Shown here piece after piece: positions 16,471-25,130 of a stretch of DNA of 64,000 nucleotides. Position numbers and translations under genes: made by a program. The stretch is from Bacteroidia bacterium (GTDB lineage: Bacteria; Bacteroidota; Bacteroidia; Chitinophagales; Saprospiraceae): contig JAUHXV010000012.1 of NCBI GenBank assembly GCA_030426765.1, positions 1 to 64,000 of the forward strand. Direction: 5' to 3'. Numbering within the stretch: position 1 is the stretch's first letter; each line of letters begins with the position of its first letter. The notes under the pieces were generated by a model, which ran no database searches, was not told the origin of the DNA, and worked only from the letters and a program-made list of their open reading frames with translations.

Positions 16471-16490
16471 GCTAACACATAAATATAAAC
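16471..16490 (-). other. attC-like half site E4
   Basis: GCAGCTAACA at 16469-16478 is the reverse complement of TGTTAGCTGC at 14174-14183, the outer end of element E3. No matching inner arm is found beyond it towards 16606, so only half a site seems to remain at the right edge of the island. The 162-base gap before the nuclease gene shows nothing else. Confidence 0.3.
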
Positions 16491-16606
16491 ATTCCCCAAT
16501 CTACTAAATCACTGAAAACCAACTTTGTACTATTGCTTATACAGCGGTATTCCTTTCCGCCGCCGGACCTGATCGATATAGACGTCCCTTCGCTCGAACT
16601 ATACTC

Positions 16607-17497
16607 CTACTCCCGTTGTTTCTCCATCCGCTGCAGAGTCCATCGTTCATTAAATGGCCATTCCCCTTTGGGGATCGTCGCTTGCTGTTCCAACTCGATT
16701 TCATCGTCCCAACTCCCATAGAGATTGGAAAACATATCTACCCCGGTCAGATTTTCCAAACTATCGACTGAGATCACGTACTCATCGAGCGCTCCAGGTT
16801 GTGTCTGATCCTGATCAAATAAAAAAGCCACGACCATAGGATCATCATTCTGCACTGCAAAGACAGCTTTGTAGAAATAACGGGGCACCAGAATTTCATT
16901 CTCCCCTATTGTAGTGGTGGCATCGCGAAACAACGGTCCCGCGATCACCGTGACTTGTTCGTAGCGCCGAGCCCAGTCCCGCACGTTATGTTCTAACTCA
17001 AGCCAGATCCCATCATTAAACGAGGCACGCATCGGCGCAATATTGCTGAGCAGAAAGGTGGCGTCCATGGCTTTCTTTTTCCAGGCCATATCTGCCGACG
17101 GCACCAGATGGCCTCTGCGGTATCCACTGGACTTATAGTCCCGGTAATGTCCCGACCCGGTAGCAATATCGCGATCCGGTTCGAAGTCCTGATTGCGTTC
17201 AAACTTCTCTTTATTCAACATCTCGACCGTCAGCGAATAACAAACCCATTCCGGCAGCTCATATTCCTCCACATACGAAAGGCTGAAGGACGGTTTGTGG
17301 TAGACTACCCCGAGATTGGGTTCCGGATAATAATACACGCTAGGTGCGCCCGGCAATTCATTAAGCGGTGTGAACTCATCAAAATAAAAAGCACCGAGAA
17401 AAATCAGTCCGGAAATAAAGAAAGCCCAGAAAACCATCCGGTTGAATGCTTTTTTACTGTATCTTTTATTATGACTCTTAAATTTGAATTCATCCAT
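16607..17497 (-). CDS. DNA/RNA non-specific endonuclease (NucA family), membrane-anchored
   Basis: A 296-residue protein with an N-terminal membrane anchor (about residues 20-38) and an exported nuclease domain of the beta-beta-alpha-metal type. The catalytic motif reads YRRGH at 126-130, with H130 as general base, followed by LVPSADM; the common form is DRGH, so Asp is replaced by Arg. The following FLLSNIAPMRASFNDGIWLELE holds the metal-binding Asn. It probably degrades nucleic acids outside the cytoplasm for nutrition or protection. Base composition is back to chromosomal average, so the island ends before it. Confidence 0.85.
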   Translation of the reverse strand: MDEFKFKSHNKRYSKKAFNRMVFWAFFISGLIFLGAFYFDEFTPLNELPGAPSVYYYPEPNLGVVYHKPSFSLSYVEEYELPEWVCYSLTVEMLNKEKFERNQDFEPDRDIATGSGHYRDYKSSGYRRGHLVPSADMAWKKKAMDATFLLSNIAPMRASFNDGIWLELEHNVRDWARRYEQVTVIAGPLFRDATTTIGENEILVPRYFYKAVFAVQNDDPMVVAFLFDQDQTQPGALDEYVISVDSLENLTGVDMFSNLYGSWDDEIELEQQATIPKGEWPFNERWTLQRMEKQRE

Positions 17498-17574
17498 GAT
17501 AATCCATTAAAGGTATAAAGGTTAATCGACCATTGATTGTATCTTGCGCAAACCATTGAAAACCACACCCACCG

Positions 17575-18387
17575 ATGAGACTGTTATTTACTTTTCTCTT
17601 TTCCATTTTCCTCTTTGCAGGTGTCAACGCCCAGTCAGGGCCGTATATGTTTACCGGCACCGAATTTCTGGGCAATGGGCAGATAGGCATCCTGACAGAA
17701 AACGCAGAAGCGGGGATTGTGCTCCCTGCCCTGCTCGCTGAGCGAAAACACGGAGGCTGGAGTATCGCCGCGGCCACACGAGGTGGTTTAAAAGATCTCA
17801 CAGAAGTGGCCGGTGCAGGCCATATCCGCCTGCCGTGGGAAGACCAGATCGCGTTTGGCATTCAGTACACAGGTATTGAAGGGTATTCGGAACAGCGATT
17901 TACATTTAGTTATGCCCGGCGCTTATTTGAAAAAGCAAGCGCCGCCCTGCAGTTTGATCTCAATCGCAATGAAGCCCGCGAATATGACAATGTGATGGCC
18001 GCCTCCTGGTCAATCTCTTTCTTTGCTCCGCTGATGAATGAATTATCCCTGTCCGCCTGGCTCTACAATCCACTCGGCGTGGAAAGCACTCTGGACCTGC
18101 CCTCAATGGCAAGGATTGGTTTGCTGTATGCCCCTTCCGAAAAAGTGGGTGTGGCCGTCGAGGCAGAAAAAGACTGGCGCGAAGAGGTGCGTTTCAAACT
18201 CGGGATGAACTATCACCTGCACGAACGCATGGTGGTTCGCTTTGGCATGGGGACAAATCCTTCCCTCTTTCATGCCGGAATCACCTGGGCCATCACAAAC
18301 AATATGGCACTCAACGGAGGGTGGCGATACCATTCACGGTTAGGCAGCACGCTGAGTGCATCACTTTCCCAATATCAGATTAAATGA
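17575..18387 (+). CDS. Predicted outer-membrane beta-barrel protein
   Basis: A 270-residue protein with a signal peptide (residues 1-20, ending GVNAQ). The rest alternates polar and hydrophobic residues in short stretches and ends in a strand-like SQYQIK. The region near LPSMARIGLLYAPSEKVGVAVEAEKDW is typical of Bacteroidota outer-membrane barrels. PorP/SprF- or PorV-like relationships are possible but I cannot confirm them. The stop codon overlaps the start of the futalosine hydrolase gene by four bases, so the two are probably co-translated. Confidence 0.65.
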   Translation: MRLLFTFLFSIFLFAGVNAQSGPYMFTGTEFLGNGQIGILTENAEAGIVLPALLAERKHGGWSIAAATRGGLKDLTEVAGAGHIRLPWEDQIAFGIQYTGIEGYSEQRFTFSYARRLFEKASAALQFDLNRNEAREYDNVMAASWSISFFAPLMNELSLSAWLYNPLGVESTLDLPSMARIGLLYAPSEKVGVAVEAEKDWREEVRFKLGMNYHLHERMVVRFGMGTNPSLFHAGITWAITNNMALNGGWRYHSRLGSTLSASLSQYQIK

Positions 18388-19154
18388 TGCCCCGGATCAC
18401 AATCGTTTTCGCGACATCCATGGAAATTGAGCCGCTGACGCTGTTCCTGAAATCGAACGGACACGAACTGGGTGCATCGAAATATAGTATTCAGAATACG
18501 CAGGTCGACCTACTCCAGACAGGTATTGGCTCGCTGCTGACGATGTATCAATTGATGAATCATCTCGCTACAGACCCTCCTCGAGGCTGGATTCAGATGG
18601 GCATCGGAGGTGCGCTCGATCCGGCCTGCCGCATAGGCGATGTGTTTCAGGTCAACAGTGAGAGAATATACGGAGAGGGAGCAGAGGATATCGATGGCAG
18701 TCTTATGGATCCGTTTATGCTGGGCTGGATGGAACCCAACACATTTCCATTTCAAGACAAAGAGTTAAAGTGTCCTTACCACACTGCCTTTAACACAGCT
18801 TCCGGAATGACAACTTTTCATGCCCTCGGTGAAGCTGAACATATTGAAAAGGTTAAGCACCAGCCACATGGACAAATTGAAAATATGGAAGGTGCCCCGT
18901 TTTTTTATGTGAGCCTGATGAAACAGATTCCTTTTCTGAGCTTTCGCGGGATTTCCAACATCGTCGAACCTCGGGATAAATCAAAGTGGGATATCCCCGG
19001 AGCAGTGCGCCAACTGAATTCAGCTGTGATTCAATTTTTGGAGGAGGCGCAATTTCAGCCTGAGCGTTTATTTGTCAGGAACACCTGCTTTTCGATTTTT
19101 CCGATAATAGTGCACCAGCATCACGACTTCGCGATAATTTTTCAGGCCACTTGA
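18384..19154 (+). CDS. mqnB: Futalosine hydrolase
   Basis: A 256-residue member of the PNP/MTA-nucleosidase fold. In the futalosine route to menaquinone it removes hypoxanthine from futalosine. Family-like features are MxxRITIVFATSMEIEP at the start, LLQTGIGSLLTMYQL near 50, WIQMGIGGALDP near 73 and the nucleoside-binding QIENMEGAPFFYV near 167-179. The presence implies menaquinone synthesis by the futalosine pathway. The last 87 bases overlap the 3' end of the convergent DUF3810 gene. Confidence 0.88.
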   Translation: MMPRITIVFATSMEIEPLTLFLKSNGHELGASKYSIQNTQVDLLQTGIGSLLTMYQLMNHLATDPPRGWIQMGIGGALDPACRIGDVFQVNSERIYGEGAEDIDGSLMDPFMLGWMEPNTFPFQDKELKCPYHTAFNTASGMTTFHALGEAEHIEKVKHQPHGQIENMEGAPFFYVSLMKQIPFLSFRGISNIVEPRDKSKWDIPGAVRQLNSAVIQFLEEAQFQPERLFVRNTCFSIFPIIVHQHHDFAIIFQAT

Positions 19155-20150
19155 AATCCCATGCCGCTTAAGGAAGGTATCATAAATCGCATTTCGAATA
19201 TCCGGAAGAATATCGGGATACTTCCGATTGTTTGCGCGCACCAGATGGATGGTTGCAGTTACTACGGGTGGCAGCTCCTCTAGCGTCTCTAAAACTATTG
19301 AATCCGGAATGCCCGCAAGCGTCGACCGCCAGTAGCTGTATGTGCCACTGAACCGCATCCACGGATCTGCCGATTCATGACACGCCAGCCAGGCGATAAA
19401 GTTACACGCACCCTCATCTGTCACGCCATACCCATGCGCCATCTCATGCGCCATCGTGTATGGCTTTTGCACGGACAAAAGCCCGCCGTCAATATGCCCT
19501 TCGACGGCATGTGGAATATAAATGCCCGCGGTACTCAGCCGCATCAATAGTCCTTTGGGCCAGAGTTGCCGCACCCTTACCCTCCCTGTGGTCGGCAAGT
19601 TCAACTGTCTCAGTGCGCGCTCAACATCCGCCCGCAGATCATGGTCACGTACTTTTTTTGATTTGATAGACTCTGCTGTTTGAAGATTTGCCGGCAGATT
19701 TAAAGCTTCCGCCTTTAATTCCGCCGTTGCCTGCCTGAATTCGGCCAGCATTTCCGCCTCCGTCATGCCAACCTCCTGAAGTCCAAGATGTTGCGGAAAC
19801 GAAATCTGACCATAGTTGAATCCCCAGAGCACATAGAACAGGAAAATCAATGCACAAACGCCTCCGACGGCCCGGGATACCTGAAATCGCCATCCTTTCT
19901 GCCATTCTTTTGCCCATCGCCATGTCCGCAAGAGTACAATAGTGACTGCAACGTAGATCATCGGCAAAGGAAGCCACCCTAAGCCGTAGTCATAGAGGAT
20001 TCTGAGGACCCGAAACAATCCGCGGTAATAGCCCGTTTCCCACATCGATTTGGGAAGAAAGGCTGTCATCAGCAGGGCAACGACCATCAGGCCAATCCAG
20101 AAGAGCGAACGGCGATGAAACTGAGCGTTGGAATCCCATTTTCCGGGCAT
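19068..20150 (-). CDS. DUF3810 membrane-anchored metalloprotease-like protein
   Basis: A 360-residue protein with three N-terminal membrane segments (about residues 15-32, 57-73 and 92-110) and an exported C-terminal domain. The zinc-protease motif HEMAH is within PYTMAHEMAHGYGVTDE near 232-248, and the second Glu of TDEGACNFIA is a likely third ligand. This arrangement is typical of DUF3810 proteins of Bacteroidota; substrate unknown. It is divergent from trxA and its 3' end overlaps mqnB. Confidence 0.82.
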   Translation of the reverse strand: MPGKWDSNAQFHRRSLFWIGLMVVALLMTAFLPKSMWETGYYRGLFRVLRILYDYGLGWLPLPMIYVAVTIVLLRTWRWAKEWQKGWRFQVSRAVGGVCALIFLFYVLWGFNYGQISFPQHLGLQEVGMTEAEMLAEFRQATAELKAEALNLPANLQTAESIKSKKVRDHDLRADVERALRQLNLPTTGRVRVRQLWPKGLLMRLSTAGIYIPHAVEGHIDGGLLSVQKPYTMAHEMAHGYGVTDEGACNFIAWLACHESADPWMRFSGTYSYWRSTLAGIPDSIVLETLEELPPVVTATIHLVRANNRKYPDILPDIRNAIYDTFLKRHGISSGLKNYREVVMLVHYYRKNRKAGVPDK

Positions 20151-20200
20151 GTGAGATGCTAAGATTTTCTTAAAAAAAGGCCTGTAAAGATAGGTCAGAA

Positions 20201-20208
20201 TAAATTTG
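20201..20208 (+). promoter_or_regulatory. Promoter -7-like box upstream of trxA
   Basis: TAAATTTG matches the Bacteroidota -7 consensus TAnnTTTG and lies 78 bases upstream of the trxA ATG. No clear TTG at the -33 position is visible. Confidence 0.4.
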
Positions 20209-20285
20209 CAACTTTGCGGCCTGTTTGGATGTTTATTGGTCTGAATTCAATAATTTCAACATTTCTAAATCATAATTACTATAAA

Positions 20286-20606
20286 ATGGCATTTGAATTA
20301 ACAGATAGCAACTTCAAAGAAAAAGTATTGGATACCGAAGGTATCGCTGTAGTCGATTTCTGGGCAGAATGGTGTGGTCCCTGCCGCATGATTGGTCCGC
20401 TGATTGAAGAAATGGCGAAGGAGTATGATGGTAAAGCACTGATCGCGAAAGTCGATGTAGACAGCAATCCTGAAATCTCTTTCAAATACGGCGTACGCAG
20501 TATCCCAACCGTCCTCTATCTAAAGAATGGAGAAGTTGTAGATAAGCAGGTTGGGGCCACCAGCAAGCAGGTGCTCAGCAGTAAGCTGGATGCTATTCTG
20601 TCTTAA
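20286..20606 (+). CDS. trxA: Thioredoxin
   Basis: A 106-residue cytoplasmic thioredoxin with the active site WCGPC inside VDFWAEWCGPCRMIGP, and the cis-proline region GVRSIPTVLYLKNGE. It reduces protein disulfides and receives electrons from thioredoxin reductase. The ATG at 20286 gives the standard length; an in-frame start at 20214 would add 24 atypical residues. It is a single-gene unit closed by a strong terminator. Confidence 0.96.
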   Translation: MAFELTDSNFKEKVLDTEGIAVVDFWAEWCGPCRMIGPLIEEMAKEYDGKALIAKVDVDSNPEISFKYGVRSIPTVLYLKNGEVVDKQVGATSKQVLSSKLDAILS

Positions 20607-20638
20607 TCTTCAGACACTTCCTAATATAGATCATAGTA

Positions 20639-20675
20639 AAAAGCCTTCCGGTGGAATATCGGAAGGCTTTTTTAT
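20639..20675 (+). terminator. Intrinsic terminator after trxA
   Basis: AAGCCTTCCG pairs with CGGAAGGCTT around a nine-base loop and is followed by a run of seven T. It starts about 34 bases after the trxA stop. Confidence 0.9.
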
Positions 20676-20760
20676 TTCATATTATATGTGTCCCAAAAAA
20701 TCTATGATTTTTTTCAGTTCCTGAAATATTGGCAAATTCAGGGTTGCTAAAAGAACCAAT

Positions 20761-21186
20761 CCGCCTTAGGCGGACTAGTGACGTAATAACGTCCTTTACT
20801 AAGTTTAACAACACTTTGATATAGTTAAATGTGAAAAAGGCACAGATTTGTTACTTTTTTCATCGCCAAAAAAGTAACCAAAAAGTCTAGTCACGCTAAA
20901 AACTCCCGTTTAGTTCTGTTCTATTTCTATTTTTTGGAGGTGCTTTAAGTCTTTTCTTCGCGCTTTCTTCTTTTTGCTCTGGCGAACCCTAAAGCATTGT
21001 CAGCTTTCGGGCGCGCGCAAAAAGAAGGCACCGGGTTGGTCAAACAGTTTAGCGTGACAAGTTTTCTCTAGTAGAAACTGACTTTTCAATACCCCATAAA
21101 AAATAATTTCCCATCGGGAAATGTCCTCCGCGTACTCAGCGTGCTCCGTGCATTCCGCGATTCAAACTGGTGAGCAAGGTGAATCT
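20761..21186. repeat. Long interspersed intergenic repeat, copy B
   Basis: Second copy of the element at 5881-6276. It opens with a palindrome CCGCCTTAGGCGG (20761-20773), then shares the GTTACTTTTTT/AAAAAAGTAAC hairpin, the TAACCAAAAAGTCTAGTC stretch, and on the right ACTTTTCAATACC and ATTTCCC/GGGAAAT. The central arms are GTCACGCTAAA near 20891 and TTTAGCGTGAC near 21049. These differ from copy A, but the differences keep both arms paired. The loop region carries its own stem (CTTCTTTTTGC near 20967 with GCAAAAAGAAG near 21017). From 21187 to 21411 I see only a short inverted repeat (CCCCCTTT near 21221 with AAAGGGGG near 21260) and no gene. Confidence 0.75.
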
Positions 21187-21411
21187 CCTTGATTTACTGT
21201 AGTATTGAAAATAGGCACCCCCTTTCCAAAGCACTGCGGCTTTTGGACAAGCAAGGGGCAAAGGGGGTAGAATAAGGAGAATTAAAATCCCTTCCGCTGC
21301 TCAGACAGATACCTCACAACACAATTTGATGACGTGTCGTTAATCCCCTGATCACTGCTGATCCTGCTGTACAGCGGGACCAGCAAAGCAGAAATTCTTA
21401 ATTTCGACCCG

Positions 21412-22335
21412 ATGAGTTATTTTGATCAGTTTGAGTTACGCAAATTCGACAACCTGGAACTCCTGGCCAGGCAGGTCGTGGAGGGGTTTATCATCGGCTT
21501 ACACAAAAGTCCGTTTCATGGATTTTCTGTTGAGTTTGCCGAACACCGTTTATACAATCCGGGAGAGTCCATTCGGAATATCGACTGGAAGATTTACGCC
21601 CGCACGGACCGGTTGTATTCCAAGAAATTTGAAGAGGAAACCAACCTGCGATGTCAGATCGTCATTGATGCTTCTTCCTCCATGCAATATCCCTATCTCA
21701 AAGCCGGCGAAGAAGGCTGGAACAAAATGCGATTCAGTGCACTCGCGGCAGCCTCAATTATGAATCTGCTGCGCAAACAAAGGGATTCGTTTGGACTGAG
21801 CATTTTCGATAGCGAACTACAAGTCCATACCCCCTGTAAAAGCAGCCAACGGCATTACAGCCTGATGTTGACGCACCTGGAAAAACTTATTCACGAACCT
21901 GAATTAAAAAAGACTACTTCGGCTGCCCAGGCGCTACATCAGATCGCGGATAGTATCCACAAGCGTTCTATGGTGATCGTGTTTAGCGATATGCTCGAGA
22001 GTGGAAATGAAGATGACATTTTTAGTGCATTACAGCACCTTCGACACAACAAACACGAAGTGGTGCTTTTCCACGTATTGGATCATCGCACCGAACTTGA
22101 GTTTGAATTTGACAACCGACCGTATATGTTTATCGACATGGAAACCGATGAGCGTGTGAAACTGCGTCCGCAGGAAGTGCGTAAAGCCTATACAGAACAT
22201 ATGGCTGCATTTTACGATCGGCTGAAACTCAAGTGCCTGCAATATCATATCGATTTTGCTACTGCAGACCAGCGCAGAGGCTTTGACAATATCCTTCAGG
22301 CGTTTCTTGTTAGACGAAATAAAATGGGTGTATGA
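21412..22335 (+). CDS. DUF58 protein with von Willebrand A-like fold
   Basis: A 307-residue cytoplasmic protein. DUF58 proteins are usually encoded with MoxR-type AAA ATPases and take part in poorly defined chaperone-like or envelope roles. The typical motif YNPGESIRNIDWKIYARTDRLY is near residues 43-65, and IVIDASSSM near 83-91 carries the DxSxS metal site. No MoxR gene is adjacent. The stop overlaps the PPK2 start by four bases (ATGA), implying translational coupling. Confidence 0.85.
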   Translation: MSYFDQFELRKFDNLELLARQVVEGFIIGLHKSPFHGFSVEFAEHRLYNPGESIRNIDWKIYARTDRLYSKKFEEETNLRCQIVIDASSSMQYPYLKAGEEGWNKMRFSALAAASIMNLLRKQRDSFGLSIFDSELQVHTPCKSSQRHYSLMLTHLEKLIHEPELKKTTSAAQALHQIADSIHKRSMVIVFSDMLESGNEDDIFSALQHLRHNKHEVVLFHVLDHRTELEFEFDNRPYMFIDMETDERVKLRPQEVRKAYTEHMAAFYDRLKLKCLQYHIDFATADQRRGFDNILQAFLVRRNKMGV

Positions 22336-23084
22336 TAGATCTTAATACCATTCCCACTCGTGCCCCCGAGGGCATGACGAAGGCAGAAACAAAGAAAAAA
22401 ACAGATCGCATCGCACGACGCATTGGCGATCTACAGCACCTGATGTATGCCGAAGGCAAACACAATCTGCTCGTCGTTTTCCAGGGTATGGATGCGAGTG
22501 GAAAGGATGGAGCAACGCGGAAGGTGTTTATGTATTGCAATCCGACCGGCATCAATGCCTCCCCGTTTAAAAAACCTACGGATGAAGAATTTGCCCATGA
22601 CTTCCTGTGGCGTGTCAGCAGGCGCTCTCCGGCTCAGGGTATGATCCAGGTGTTTATACGGTCACATTACGAAGATGTGCTGATCCAGCGTGTCCACAAG
22701 TGGATTGATGAAGACAAGGTCACAAATCGGATTGATGCGATCAACAATTGGGAGCGACTTCTCGTACAGGACAACAATACCACGATCCTTAAATTTTACA
22801 TGCACCTGTCGAGAGAAAAACAGCAGGAAAAACTACAGGAGCGCATTGATAATCCGCGCAAAAACTGGAAGCATAAAGATGCCGATTGGGAAGAAGCGAA
22901 ATTGTGGGATCAGTATATGCATTGCTATACCGATGCGATCAATCGCAGTGAAATCCCCTGGATCATCGCTCCGGTCGATCAGCGGTGGTATCGGGATTAT
23001 TTTATTGCCAGCCGTGTTCTCGAAACGCTGGAGTCTTTCGATATGAAGCTCCCCGTGCTGCCCGGAAAACCTCCTGTCTCCTGA
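22332..23084 (+). CDS. ppk2: Polyphosphate kinase 2 family protein
   Basis: A 250-residue PPK2-type kinase, which uses polyphosphate to phosphorylate nucleoside mono- or diphosphates. The P-loop is GMDASGKDG at 52-60, and FIRSHYEDVLIQRVH near 110 and WERLLVQDNNTTILKFYMHLS near 137-157 match the family. The enzyme class (AMP or ADP as substrate) cannot be set from sequence reading alone. It is co-transcribed with the DUF58 gene. Confidence 0.88.
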   Translation: MIDLNTIPTRAPEGMTKAETKKKTDRIARRIGDLQHLMYAEGKHNLLVVFQGMDASGKDGATRKVFMYCNPTGINASPFKKPTDEEFAHDFLWRVSRRSPAQGMIQVFIRSHYEDVLIQRVHKWIDEDKVTNRIDAINNWERLLVQDNNTTILKFYMHLSREKQQEKLQERIDNPRKNWKHKDADWEEAKLWDQYMHCYTDAINRSEIPWIIAPVDQRWYRDYFIASRVLETLESFDMKLPVLPGKPPVS

Positions 23085-23202
23085 TTTTCGATCAAATCCT
23101 CCTATTATCAGGCTAAATGACCAACTGAACTCTTCTCAGATTGGTTGATTATCATGACCTTTGCGGGAAAGAGGGTTTCTCATTTCTCTAATACACACAA
23201 CT

Positions 23203-24978
23203 ATGAAAGATTTTCTAAAATTTACGCTGGCGAGTTGCCTGGGCGTTTTTATAGCGGGTACTGTTGTTTTTCTGGCCATGATGGGTATCACCGCGGCCAT
23301 TGTAGCGAGTGCCGGAGGTGGTGGAGGAAAAACCACAGTGAAGAGCGAAAGTATCCTCACACTTGACTTCACGCAATACCTACCTGAAAAGACCAACAAC
23401 GTGGCCACACAGTCTTTTGATCTCAACGAGCAGGATGTCCCCGGCCTTCATGAAGTGGCAAAACTCATTCGCCACGCAGCTGAAGATGAAAAGATCGCCG
23501 GTTTACTCATTGAAAATGGCATTGGAGGGCTCGGTCCCGGTTCAGCCAGTATTATTCTCGAGGCACTCAAGGATTATACAGAATCCGACAAATTCCTTGC
23601 AGCGTATGGCGACTATTACACACAACAAGGGTACTACCTGGCAAGTGCAGCAGATCATATCGTCCTTCATCCGGTAGGGACAGTTGACTTCAGAGGATTC
23701 GCGGGATTCGTTCCGTTTTTCAAAGGTCTTCTCGACAAAATCGGAATTGACATGCAAATCTATTATGCCGGTGATTTCAAAAGTGCGACTGAACCTTTTC
23801 GCCGTACAGAGATGAGTCCTGAAAATAAATTGCAACGCAGGGAATACCTCAACGATGTGTATGATATGTTCCTACAGGATATCGCTGCCGCACGCGGAGT
23901 GGATGCTGACTCCCTGATGGCTATGGCATGGGCGTTTAAAATCAAAAATGCAGAGGATGCGCTGAAATACAAACTGGTCGATGAGATTGGTTCGAAAGCC
24001 GAATGCGAAGCATGGATGAAATCGGAGATGGGGAAAAAACCAAATGACAAACTGACGTTTATCTCTGTTGATGAATATGCAATGTCCGCTAAACTACCTC
24101 CAGCTGATTACAGCGTGAAGGATAAAATCGCAGTGGTCTACGCTGAGGGTGACATCGTCAGCGGTCACGACGAATACGGTGTAATTGATGACGGCCGGTA
24201 TGTGAAACTGATCAAGGACCTGCGCAGGCAGGATGATATCAAAGCTGTCGTGCTTCGTATCAACAGTCCCGGAGGTAGCATCCTCAGCGCTGAAAATATC
24301 TATCGCCAGCTGACGGGTCTGAAGGCGGATGGCAAACCCCTTGTGGTGTCTATGGGTGATTATGCGGCTTCCGGCGGATATTATCTATCGGCCATGGCAG
24401 ATAGCATTTTCGCGCAACCCGCTACCCTGACAGGCAGTATTGGCGTATTCTCGATGATCCCTAATCCTTCACGCGCTTTGGATGAAAAACTAGGCATCCG
24501 TTTTGACACGGTTCGCACCGGTCCTTACAGCGCGGATTTTTCTGTGTTGTTTCCGTGGGATGAAAGAGAAAACAATTACGTGCAAACGCGAGTGGACGCC
24601 TACTATGAATTGTTTCTCAACAAAGTGGCCGATGGACGTGATATGTCACGCGATGAAGTGCATGCTGTCGCACAAGGCAGAATCTGGTCCGGACGCAAAG
24701 CTCTCGAGCTCGGACTCGTCGATCGACTAGGGACGCTTGAAGATGCGATTGCGTCAGCTGCGGTTTTGGCTGATCTCGAAGAATACCGCATCAGAGAATA
24801 TCCTGTTTTTCAGAATCCACTGCAAAAGATGATCTCAGACATTGTCGACCCGGGCAACAGTGCGGCTTCAGGACTGATGACTACTGATCTTCCACAGCTC
24901 ATGCGCTTCTATGAAGCCTTGCAGTCCGGCGAACCACAAGCCAGATTGCCGTGGGGATTAGTGCCTGTACAGCAATAA
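23203..24978 (+). CDS. sppA: Signal peptide peptidase SppA (long form)
   Basis: A 591-residue inner-membrane serine protease that degrades cleaved signal peptides. A single N-terminal anchor covers about residues 12-40 and is followed by a glycine-rich linker. It has the tandem ClpP-like architecture of the 67-kDa type. The general-base lysine is K193 in GDFKSATEPF in the first half, and the nucleophile is S390 in GDYAASGGYY in the second. The ATG at 23203 is chosen because it directly precedes the membrane anchor; a TTG at 23161 would add 14 residues. Confidence 0.92.
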   Translation: MKDFLKFTLASCLGVFIAGTVVFLAMMGITAAIVASAGGGGGKTTVKSESILTLDFTQYLPEKTNNVATQSFDLNEQDVPGLHEVAKLIRHAAEDEKIAGLLIENGIGGLGPGSASIILEALKDYTESDKFLAAYGDYYTQQGYYLASAADHIVLHPVGTVDFRGFAGFVPFFKGLLDKIGIDMQIYYAGDFKSATEPFRRTEMSPENKLQRREYLNDVYDMFLQDIAAARGVDADSLMAMAWAFKIKNAEDALKYKLVDEIGSKAECEAWMKSEMGKKPNDKLTFISVDEYAMSAKLPPADYSVKDKIAVVYAEGDIVSGHDEYGVIDDGRYVKLIKDLRRQDDIKAVVLRINSPGGSILSAENIYRQLTGLKADGKPLVVSMGDYAASGGYYLSAMADSIFAQPATLTGSIGVFSMIPNPSRALDEKLGIRFDTVRTGPYSADFSVLFPWDERENNYVQTRVDAYYELFLNKVADGRDMSRDEVHAVAQGRIWSGRKALELGLVDRLGTLEDAIASAAVLADLEEYRIREYPVFQNPLQKMISDIVDPGNSAASGLMTTDLPQLMRFYEALQSGEPQARLPWGLVPVQQ

Positions 24979-25130
24979 CTTTCCGGAGCACGGGAAGCTA
25001 TTCAGGTCGCAGCGGTATCTGTAACGTGTATTCACCATTCAACGCTTGTGAAAACGAGATTGGGAGGTTTATCCTCCTAAACCATTTGACCATCGATGGT
25101 GTTTCCTCACTAAATAAACCATTTGCAACT

